Shown piece after piece: positions 54,430 to 64,000 of a stretch of 64,000 bases of DNA (position 1 is the stretch's first letter; the number at the start of each line of letters is the position of its first letter). The stretch covers positions 124,001-188,000 of the forward strand of contig OZ345352.1 in NCBI GenBank assembly GCA_977006965.1. Direction: 5' to 3'. The translations under genes were made by a program, and so were the position numbers. Source of the DNA: Phymatolithon calcareum. Taxonomy: Eukaryota; Rhodophyta; Florideophyceae; Hapalidiales. The notes under the pieces are model-generated. The model did not search any database and was not told the DNA's origin. It saw only the letters and a list, made by a program, of their open reading frames with translations.

Positions 54430-55800
54430 CGTCTCCTGCGGCTGACGAGGCTCAGAGCCTCAGGTAATTCCGTGATTTGTCATGAGAAGCAACAGCCCTT
54501 TGATTCAGCTGGACGATGAGTCCCCGCGTTGGGACCAAGGTCCATTGTATTAAAAATTTTGAATTATTTAACGCACCCAGGAACACTCATGAGACTGCAA
54601 GAAAAGTTCGTTTCTGCTGCAACTCTCTTTATTGCTCTTCTTGGCTTACGTTCTCGTAGATCTAGCTGCAAAAATCCTCCACCGGTGGCGGGAAAAGCAT
54701 GGTTCTAGTTTTTCGCTCTTTGGTTCTACGCACGCAACATGTAGATGCTTGTTGGGCTGGTTTGTTTTTGACACCATTTGTTTCGCAAACCAGAAACATT
54801 AAGCAGCGTTAGAACATGTAGTACATTTTTCCTTGCTTTGGCACTTCTTGCCAATTTCTAACAAGCTTAGAGTACAAGCCATTTGAAGCCTCAACCAAAC
54901 ACTGTCCTGCTGGTCTTTTGGTGCTGCAACGAAAGTGTGCATCTCTGCTAGGACAGATCTGGACATACATACTGGAGACGTCTGCGTGTATGCGAGCTCT
55001 AAGTTCTTCTCTCTGACTACATATTTTCTTTCGAACATGATTCCCTTTCGTCACAGGTACAAGATGTACTGGAATGTGATACGATCAGGACTCAACAAGG
55101 GTATGAGATGACCGGTAAGCTAGAAGAGCATCATCCTTTCTGTGCATGCTTGTCTTCCAAAGCTGGGTCCTGCATTATTCCAGGTATGTTCTCATCAAGC
55201 ACACAGTAGATAGTGATGGCATTGATCAGCCACGAAGCCAACCAAATGATTTGTCTCCAAGAAAATCCTAAGCTTGTTTCTGACCTTCTCTGCACAACGT
55301 TTAACTGGCCATCAACATGGTCGATTCTGAATTCTATTGTGTTGCGGTGTATTTATCCCGCACTAGCATTCAGAAAGTGAATAACACAGAGCTCGGCTTC
55401 GCGCGTTGGCCCCGCTCGTAGCGTACGCGATAAAAGAAAGCCTTGCAGTCCTTGCCACCAAAGTGACCAGTACAGTCCCATGTGTGGATAACACATTTCT
55501 TTTTTCATCGCTACGAGTCTATAACAGCAAGCAGGGATCTATCTTTCGGGAGTCGTACTGCTTCCTAGAAGTACCGCAAATAAATCCAGTTTAATTCCTA
55601 CCTGACGACATACATACGATCGCTTCTTCTCTCCCATGGAGTGTCTACGAGATCGGACCCTACTCATCCACAGACTCACGGGCTTCGCTGTATGCATGAG
55701 CCTGGATTGCTAACGCTCGTCATCTGGAGAGACTCTATGCTACGAACACCTTTCCGCCATGTAATGGTTCAGTAGTTTTGCAAAATTCTTCGACCTAATC
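54430..55800 (+). repeat. Repeat family shared with 32585..34240
   Basis: Collinear, diverged copy (54500..55700) of the stretch described at 32585. No intact gene; a 62-codon frame at 55406..55594 is unsupported. Confidence 0.65.
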
Positions 55801-56512
55801 GGTATCTTTTGTCCCTACTCCCTGACTACGGACACCGTGTAGAGTTTTCTATCTTTATTGCAGAGAGATAGCTCACACAGAAGGTGGATGAGTGAAGCTC
55901 TTTTGCCACAGCTTCTCATTGTTCAGAAATTAGAAAACGGAAACAAGTCTCTGACGGCATAGCTCATTTATAGTTTTTGCCCCTATTCGAACAAAAAACG
56001 TACGTCTGTAGATAAAGCGTCTCCCTATCGTTGAATCAGAAGGTATACTGTTCCTTCGCAACCAGAAGTTCGTGCATAGCACTTTTGATCGCACAAAGCT
56101 GCCTCCCCGTTAGATACGTACCTGAAGGCGTCCAGTGTGCGGGTTCATTCTACACTCAGTTGATGTAGGGTCACCATCTGCTGGTCTGTGCGATATAGAT
56201 AGCTCCTTGGGTATAGTTGGAATTGCAACTGGCGTGATTTTCGCGAAAGTTGTGATGATTGATCTCGCTGCTTCGAGTGGGAGAGGACACGTCTGCTGTT
56301 TCAATAGAATAGATTCACAAGTATTTCATCTTCCGCCGTCTTCAGGGGAATCGTTTTTTGTAGCCTCGCTGCTACTTAGAATCCGCATGCATTGAACATA
56401 AATCTCCCATTACATCTGCTGCTCCGTAAAACCCCAAAGATTCCGAATCATTTCTCTGTGCCTTCACGGCTGTCCGCAAACAGCTTCGATTCAGCTTTTG
56501 CTGTCGGTGAGC
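55801..56512. other. Unassigned single-copy stretch
   Basis: No repeat partner seen. A frame at 56135..56395 (GIVGIATGVIFAKVVMIDLA) is hydrophobic but unrecognised and has no support. Confidence 0.3.
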
Positions 56513-57915
56513 AGCCTTATCGTGCATCCAAGTGCAAAGTGGAACTTCAGCGCTTATTGAACGCATGAACCGCAGCGAAGACCGTCGCGTCGAATGAAGA
56601 TCCGACATGAGCGTTCCAATTGGTTTCAAGTCCGGTGAATCTCTTTGCAGGATGGCGGTTGAAGATTAAATGTGTAACGATATGTTTGTAAAGCTTCCCG
56701 AAGTGCCGAACTTGTGCACCATTTTAGCCGTATGTATGCAGAGTTGTAAGTCTACATCTATAGACTAACATCAAAGAAATGCAACACGAAGAAAGACTGA
56801 TCTAAGTAAAGGGTCCCACAAGATAATTAATAAGTAGAAAAGCAACTCGAGGGGAAGCAAAGCGTCTGCAGATGCGTTAGTAACTTTTAAATAAAAAACT
56901 TACACTTCTTCTTCTTCGACGGAAAGCAGGACCCAAGAATCCTTGCCCATATGTATGTAATACTGTAGGGCTTTTAATAATAAACATTCTAACTTAAAAA
57001 CGGTGAACGGCAAGTGAACATTTCTCTGTTAGGTAGTGATTGTGTGTCTCCCAAAATAATGTAGCAGTCGAGTTTTTTTGGGTGTGAAAAAAGAGTTTGA
57101 GAGGTTGAAAACCAGATTCAAAGTTGTCGTGAAATAAGGACGAAAAGAAGACGAGCGCCACAGCTTGTCCGGTGCACAAGGATGGGCTGTCTGTGATGAT
57201 CTCCACGGAGTGGTATATTACAGATGTGGATGCGACTGATGTTGGAATGGCTGTGCTCTTTCGAGAATCTCGAAGCATGATTGAGTAGTTGCAAAGAGCT
57301 GAAAGAACATGAAGGGACGATAGGGATGCCGATGTGGTTGTCTTTTACCACAGTCGCAAACTGTTCGAGGAAACACTGGACAGGTCATTGAAGACCGGAG
57401 CGAGCAAGACCAGTTCGCCAAATGGGGCACGTCAAGTGATAAAAGTCCCCGTATCGGAGTGGAAAAGCCAGTAACAATACTTTAGGCTGTGATTGTGAAC
57501 TTTTTAAGCCTCGTAGGACGGAAGTAACGCACCAATTCTGAAGCAATGCCCCTGTCAAAATATACACCTCAGAGCGAGATCTAAGCCATGGATATCATTA
57601 TTCCCATTCAATAATGGCTCTCAGAAATACACTTGAGACTCAAATCATCATCATTTGAAGATTAGAATAGAGAAAGGAATAGAGACTACGCTCTGCATGT
57701 GTATTTTTGATAAAATCTTTCCGGTATCATTCCGTAATCGAACTCGAACGTTTTCGAGTGCCTCGGAAGCTACATATCATGGACTATATCTATGGCCATT
57801 TGGTGCAGGAAGCACATACAAAAGGCCCAGTCTCCTGTGTATCATAAAAGATGTGTATTTTGGGAATGTTTTAGAGAGATATGTCGATCAAGAGGTGTAT
57901 ACGAGTACGTTTCCC
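56513..57915 (+). repeat. Long direct repeat 1, right copy (contains RecQ motifs V-VI relic)
   Basis: Matches 21848..23223. The RecQ slice is at 57080..57476 (VDATDV, SRSMIE, DADVVVFYH) with stops; part of the upstream coding sequence has been deleted near 57136. Runs directly into direct repeat 2 at ACGAGTACGTTTCC|CGGTGC, the uninterrupted junction that is palindromic on the left. Confidence 0.9.
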
Positions 57916-58300
57916 GGTGCAGATCTTCTGGCCGAGCGAGAATTGCCTTCAATTTCTGTAGCGCATTGACATCGACCTCCGACAGGAGCAGCGCCTTCAG
58001 CCCCGCTCTTTGAAAACTCTGCATTGCTTCATCAATCAACGCCCTGAGCGGGGATACCCAGATGGCTATCTTGTGCTCATCGTACGTCTGGGCCTGTACG
58101 ACGGTCGTTTTTCCACCTCCCGTAGCCAGAGTAACAGCAACGTCTCTTTCTCCTTGCCACACGACCTCCATCGCCCACCTTTGATCAGCACTTTTGAAAC
58201 TTGGATTGTCATTCTGCGTGGATCGCCGAGGCCCTTGAAGTATGTCAATTTTTTTCGCAATTTGTTGGTGTTTTCTCCAACCGGTCTTGTACCGCTTTCT
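57916..58300 (-). pseudogene. RecQ relic, motif I slice (right copy)
   Basis: The minus strand reads MEVVWQGERDVAVTLATGGG then KTTVVQAQTYDEHK and WVSPLRALIDEAMQSFQRAG. A frame break upstream separates it from KLTYFKG. Slightly more like the intact gene at VDVNAL than the left pair of duplicates. Confidence 0.88.
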
Positions 58301-61300
58301 AGTTCGTGTATTGAACTGCTTTTATTTTGTAGATTGTCCTTGTTCTAATACCAAAGTATTGTATTTGTAGAGTTAGAATATTCTTCTTCTGCAGACGTCT
58401 ATGCAGGACGATGCATATTTCGAATGAGTACTCGAATCATCCATAAAAACTGACTACCCGCTAGTTCAAATAGTTTCGATGGGTGCTTTGATAATGACTG
58501 AGAGACTTTCTTGCGCAAAGATCTATGTGTCTACTTTTGAGCATCAGTGCATGACAAGTTAGGTCTGTTATAGAAAACGTTATCTTCCTCTCCCGGCTGA
58601 GCTCCTGCTGCTGCCAGGTTCGTTCTAAGTCTAATCTTTGTCGGAGACCAGCGTCTGTGGTTGACTGCCGGATACGTCCCAATGTCACCAGCTCTATCTT
58701 TGCTCCTGCGTCTGCTTTCTCGGCGACAACCTTGGAAAGTCTTTTCTCATCTTGGAGTTTAGGTTTTTTAAAAGGAACTCCCACGGCTTACGTTGACGTT
58801 ACCCAGTGCCATGCTATCCATTACCCAAAGGGAATTATAGTGATGTCAGTTAAGGCATTAAAAGCTGTTTTTGACACTCATTGTGCTAGATGATATGCCT
58901 GCAGAGCATTTGCACATCTTCTTGCCACAAATCAGCTTTATGTCCTCTTTATAAATAAACTTCCCTTCCTTGTTCCATACATGTTTTCCTCCTTCGCCCT
59001 TTCCTATAAGAACGAGCGACCACGCCCGGGACTTTTGCCCAGTTTTGGAAAAGAATGGATTGCTATTGCATTGCGAGTTCTGAGCAACCACAAACTGATG
59101 CTGCTGAGTGCAATTCGGAATGAAAACAATGCGTGCAACTCGACTATTTACCACGCTCAATGAAATCAATCATTCTGAACCTTATCCATGTATCTAAGCT
59201 CTTCTTCTGGTTTCTCAGCAGCAAGCCTAGCTTCCACTTTATCGGACCGACCCTTCGAAACCCTTCACAGAATAGAGCCAGGTCCCAGTAGTCCTGTCGA
59301 CTTTCATGAAAGGCAAAGCTTCAGTCAACATTGGCGTGCACTGCTTCTGCGAGTCGTATACAGTTATGTATGCTAATGACCAAAGTCTTTCGAACTTAGA
59401 AACTGATCCAATAACGAAGTTCGCGTTCATGTACTTCCGTTCGTGCTCAGCTAGCTTCCGGGGCTTCTGAGAAATCTTTTTCATGAGAAAGAATTTTGCT
59501 TTTCCACTGCTTGCATCGCTAGATTGTGCGGAATCATTGTTCGGCAGTAGCTTTTGCTCTCCGATATCAGTATGTTGATCGCTAGCATCCCGCTGAATTT
59601 TCACAGCACCACTCACAAACGGCTTGTCTTTCATAATCTCTGCCGCTGAAACTATAAAAGAATAACCCAGCACACACCCGAAAGACTAGTGCTCGCGGTT
59701 CGAGAGGGATGAGTGTAACGCCACCCTGTTCAAGAGCCTCGCAAAGCGTTCGAGCACTGTCAATTGGGTGTACAAATGGATCGATAGCGACACGGGCACC
59801 TGATGGCATTTCAGCTGAAAGAAAGTCATGAATAAGAGGCGCGGAAGTTTCACCGGCGTGCATGAGCTCCTACGACGGCCCGAGCTCAGCCTCAGGCTGT
59901 AAAAATTAGCGACCATTTGTCGATATCGATGCTCTCTGTATGCTGCCCAGCATTGTCTTCTTCCGCTAGTTTTACATTGTTGGGTACAAGAGCTTCCTGT
60001 TAAATAACGGTGCTTGTCGCTATCATGTTTTGCAGGGCCGTGATACGCTGTCTTATGGAGGGTGGGGCTCTTGGCCACGTTTGGGCCGGTGTTTCTTTTG
60101 TGTCTGTGTCATTCTTTGAATTACGTTCGGTGTCCTTCATCTTGTTCTTACTATTGAGGGGTGCTTGCGCGTTACGACTTTCATATTTCTTGCTTTTGTC
60201 CATGAGGAACTGAACTTTCTTTTTGAGGTCCTTTGTTTCCTGTGCCGCTATACTCGCGCTTTCAAGCTTCGATTCCAGTACTTTTTGCCTGGACTCCATG
60301 TTTTCGCATCTTTTACAGTTGCATGGTTTCCGCTTGAGACTTGCTCAGTTGTCTAGTCAACGTTTCGATAGATATGGCCATTCTCTCTAGATTCTGATCG
60401 GCAATTTTCTTCACGGCATGGTCGCTCTGAGGTTCAACTTCTTCGTGTGCGGGATCTTTGCTTTCGTTCATAGCTGCCAGTTGCTTGCTGATGCTGTTAG
60501 ACACACCGCAAAAACGGTGCAAAGCGCCAATACAATCGGTGCATCGGACTTCTGACGAAATTGGGTCGGACTTAAATCAGATGGTCTCGCAGCAGCCATC
60601 TATAGCTTTTTCGTCCGGCTTCTTTTGGTCAGCGTATGATCATCTGCGATAGCATTCTCTTGATCATTATACTAATCTCCTTAGGCGCGGCCGGGGCTTG
60701 CATTTTTCCTTCCCGAAAAGCTTTGCTCCCAACTTTGCCGTCGAGTTTGGTTCTCGTTTTCGCGCATTCTTTTCTTTTGCCGGTCCCTTCGTCGTCCACA
60801 GCTTTCCGATGTGGATGATCATCGGTACCTGGAGGTACTTGGGCTTTGATACAATAACCACTAGAGAATGCTACGCGTCTGCAATCATACGATGATTGTA
60901 TGCCAAGACAGTAAGGACAGCGATTGTAGTCTTTATTGCTTGCTTCTAGCATTATTAAAATAATGCTAAAATCTGTTACAAACGTCATTAAATTGATACT
61001 GAAAAAGCATATTGGCCAGAATGCGTTGATTGACTGCACTATATATTTTTTCAGATTTGTAATGAGTTTCGAATTCTTTTTTTGGAATAATAATTAAAGT
61101 TAACGCGTAATATATGTAAGGAATACATGGGGTTAGTCTGTTCTATACTAAAAATGGATTTCGTTGTCGATCCCAATACTATTAAGTGTAAAGATGCTGG
61201 CGCGATAACTTTCATGATCACCGAAAGATGCCAGATAGTTTTGGCAAACCTATACCCCGACTGACTGAACTGGCCGAAATCTGTAAAATAGATGTTCAGA

Positions 61301-62384
61301 CTCACAGAATGTGAGGAAAAGAATTTGAAATGAAAAGGAGCCATGGCAGAGGGCAGTACATATGGCACTCTGGCTCGTAGAACTAAGTGTATATGAATTC
61401 AAAGGTTTGCGTTGCGATTAAGGCTCTGCCTTAGAAAACAATGAAAAATAACCAAGGGCTGCTTTCGTCGATTCAAAGAACAAGCAATGGTCGACAACGA
61501 GAGAGCTTGTTTTCCTGATATGAAGTACTACACTGATCGCTAGCTAGAAGATGGTTGCATATTCTCATGCAGACGGCCTTGTCGGACTAGCTTTTGAGGC
61601 CGTCATCACGCAGAGTGCGTATGTGCCGTGGCTGCCAAACACCATAAATGGAAATTGTTTGGCCTGACTTGTTACGTTTCATGTTTACACAAAGCGTATT
61701 TTTGGAAGTTGCCGAGTTTTTTCCAAGCTGGGTCAGAAATAAATCCTTTCTTAGCCGCATTGTTACGGCGCGGAGCGCCTTGCAGTCATGTGATTTTCGC
61801 TGGCGTGGTGCTATTGCTAATATCAAACAACGCTTGTTATGAGTATAACCCAATGCACTGGCAGCGCTGAGTAGAAACTATGGCCCTAATAATAGTGAAA
61901 TTCAAGAATTAGTTACAAACACTTGTAACCCCAGATTTGAAAGTCGTGGGATAGGGATGCTTACCCATCACCCGCGCCGTCCATAACAGCGCTGCGCCTT
62001 ACCGCTTTACTATCTACCGTAGACAAGCACGCTCAGACGAAGGCCGCTCCTCTCACTAGCCGTGAGCCTTATAGAGTCACTGTGTTTTAGTCTTGGGCTC
62101 TGATCAGTAGCGCAGCGCAGTTACATGTGCAGACCTGGAGATATTTCTCGTCAGTGTGCAATTCGATGGTGGTTTGTGAGCCTGTTCAATAGATTTCCAA
62201 ATCTAGGCTCTCTCGCCTCGTAGATATCTCTCCGGACTGCAGTCAGGCAAGAGATCTATATAACTTTTCAAGGAATAGCCCGTAGCGTCGACTTGGAAGT
62301 AACTTGTTTTGTCAGCAAGATGCATCACCTGAGGATGAAATTTAGAAGATGCGCAAATGTATGTCATCGATGCAAAAAGTGTAC

Positions 62385-63518
62385 AGCGTCGATAACGCCA
62401 TGGATTGATAACAGATCTGCCCTTTAGCAAGCCAGGAAATGATTTCATTACCAAATTTACATGACAACTACGAGCTATCGAATATCAGATGGGCACCATC
62501 TCCGATAAGCATCTTTTAGCTTTAACAGAAAGTCGATGAGTGGATGCAGGGTACCTTTGCTCGCTAAAAAAGCGAAGATGAACAATGCCCTCTTGGTGGT
62601 GACACTGAGCTAGTCCAATGTGAATTTGAGGGGAGCTTCCATTAGCACAAAACAGTATTCGGTCAAGAATAAAAAAACATTTTTAAATTTCTGATTGTAG
62701 AACTTGATGCCATAGCCAATAAGACACCTTGTGATGTAGTTTCTCAATTAGGTGCTCCAGTAGTACTGCTGGTTACCATTCGAAAAGGGAAGAACACTGG
62801 AAGCTGAGGTGTAGCATTCAAGAAGAAATCGTTGCATGGAAATGTTCCTGGGTAGAGGTGGGTATAACGCCACTGACCCCCGCTTGTGTTTCAAACTGGC
62901 TACCGTAGACATTCAATCTCAATACTTTTGGCTTCTGAGAATTTTTAATGTTGTTGCAAGAGGCAAACGTTCTCTGCCAGTTTCCTGCTGTGACAAAATT
63001 GTGTTACAATAGGTCTGTTAATACGCCGTACATATCTGGGTCTCCATCACCACCAAAGTATTAAATTTATCAGGTAGAAAAATACGAGCCTTTTGGGCAC
63101 TTCAAATCAATTCGATTGCTCTAAGCGCAATTAGAAATCTGAGAAAGCCATAGGAGACCAAGAAAAAAGACCAGAAATCATGTATCGCTGCACGATTTTA
63201 TGGGTTCGTGAAACTTTCAACATCACTGCTTCTTAGCATTCCTTGTCAGTCCTGGATAGGAAGACGGCGGGACCCAAGTGACTTACACAAAACTTGATTT
63301 GTTGAAGGACAGGAGAAGTATCGCAAAGCTCACAGAATTGTGGTGGATAAATTGACCAGTTAGTCATACAGGGGTGCACTCTGAATGAACAGACCTGTCG
63401 TCTACGTCCTGCGTGTCCCTGCCGTTGGCGCGGCTCGGAGCCTTAATAGAATCCGTGATTTCTCATAAGAAGCAATAGCGCTTTGATCTCGTTGGCTGAT
63501 GAGTCTCCGCATTGGGAC
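62385..63518 (+). repeat. 1,134-bp segment absent from the left copy
   Basis: Lies between GTAC and CAGGGTCC, which are joined directly at 32584/32585 on the left. Positions 63050..63340 are a direct diverged relative of 54080..54370. Minus-strand peptide-like stretches near 62500..62640 (TKRALFIFAFLASKGTLHPL) are not assigned. Simple deletion on the left is the likeliest explanation. Confidence 0.8.
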
Positions 63519-64000
63519 CAGGGTCCATTGCTTTGAAGAGTTGGAATTTTTAAACGCTCTCAGAAACACTCATGAGATTGCAAGGGAGGTGCGTTAGATG
63601 CGTTTGAGTTGAAAATCTCTTCGTTGCTCTTCTTGGCTTAAATCCTCGTAGACCTAGCTGTAAAAATCCTCCATCGGTGTCGGCAAAAGCATAGCTCTAG
63701 GTTTTCGCTCTTTGGCTCTTTCTTAGCTCATTCGGCGTCGTTTCGATCTTGACTTTAGTTCTACATATTCTTTTCGTTGTCTTTGTCATCCTCCTTAATT
63801 TTATTCTTGTTCGTACAGCCGTCTCTTTTTCTTTAATCACTGTTCTTGTTGCTAGCGGACCAGGGTACATACCAAAGTCTTTCTCAATAGAATCTCACTA
63901 AATCCGTCGCATCAGCCTCAACAGAATTCTTGATTGTGTGTCGTGTGTGAGATAAACTCCTTGGCCGCGTTGTAGACCATTCTGTTGGAACTCGACTTTT

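Larger units (their letters stand above)
57916..64000 (+). repeat. Long direct repeat 2, right copy
   Basis: Matches 28122..33066 plus a 1,134-bp segment missing on the left. Contains the same decayed coding pieces on the minus strand: RecQ motif I (57916..58300), the charged frame (58461..58784), family M (58858..59673), the aminopeptidase-like piece (59688..59863), and the PHD-like finger plus coiled coil (59890..60590). Still matching at the window end. Confidence 0.95.

Noticed and set aside
63490-63535. CTGATGAGTC...GGGAC, like a hammerhead ribozyme core
   Set aside because: The required GAAA after stem II is missing, and the related site near 54500 lacks CTGATGA; not a ribozyme by sequence.

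Overview
The window is eukaryotic nuclear DNA from a repeat-dense, probably subtelomeric or otherwise recombining region. It has no operons or bacterial promoters. It does have solo LTRs with 5-bp target duplications, a 5'-truncated LINE, several terminal-inverted-repeat (TIR) elements, a decayed RNA polymerase III factor gene, and one very long intronless gene. An intron-poor alga or fungus fits best, but the sequence alone does not fix the species.

Only one gene looks intact: 14589..19877 on the minus strand, about 1,760 residues. It joins N-terminal zinc fingers, a tyrosine-recombinase-like core, a complete RecQ-type helicase with its zinc-binding module, and a C-terminal CCHC knuckle. At least twelve decayed slices of the same gene family lie elsewhere, on both strands, each holding a different part (motif I, motifs II-III, motifs V-VI, recombinase core, C-terminus). 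The architecture recalls the telomere-linked RecQ helicases of fungi.

Layout. Block A (1..5239) is repeated inverted at 41579..46463 and directly at 48808..52230. It carries tandem dyad-symmetric repeats, a degenerate G-rich telomere-like array, and a RecQ slice fused to that array. A 626-bp solo LTR splits copy 1. From 5.2 to 14 kb lie gene relics and nested TIR elements (block D, 10746..13451). A second solo LTR and the helicase gene follow, then relics and a pogo-like MITE up to 21.7 kb. A long left block (21.8..33.07 kb) recurs directly at 56.5..64.0 kb. The left copy is interrupted by a 4.65-kb insertion (23474..28121) that carries cellular gene fragments (TFIIIC TPR subunit, WD-like, others) and a LINE. 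That insertion is flanked by a 196-bp duplication and a perfect 54-bp palindrome. From 32.6 to 36.5 kb are more relics. From 36.5 to 40.8 kb, copies of block D and its neighbours appear inverted. From 40.8 to 53.0 kb lies a large inverted duplication: 4.2-kb arms around a 3.8-kb centre. A second inverted pair (35142..36511 and 53047..54429) brackets it.

How it fits together: one active-looking recombinase-helicase gene sits among its own debris and among tandem arrays of dyad sites. Two otherwise unrelated arrays share the same arms (TTCTCATC[C/G]GGAC). Whether those dyads are sites for the encoded recombinase is the most interesting open inference here. Almost everything else is decayed or non-coding. 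The near-identical inverted and direct duplications should be checked against assembly error.
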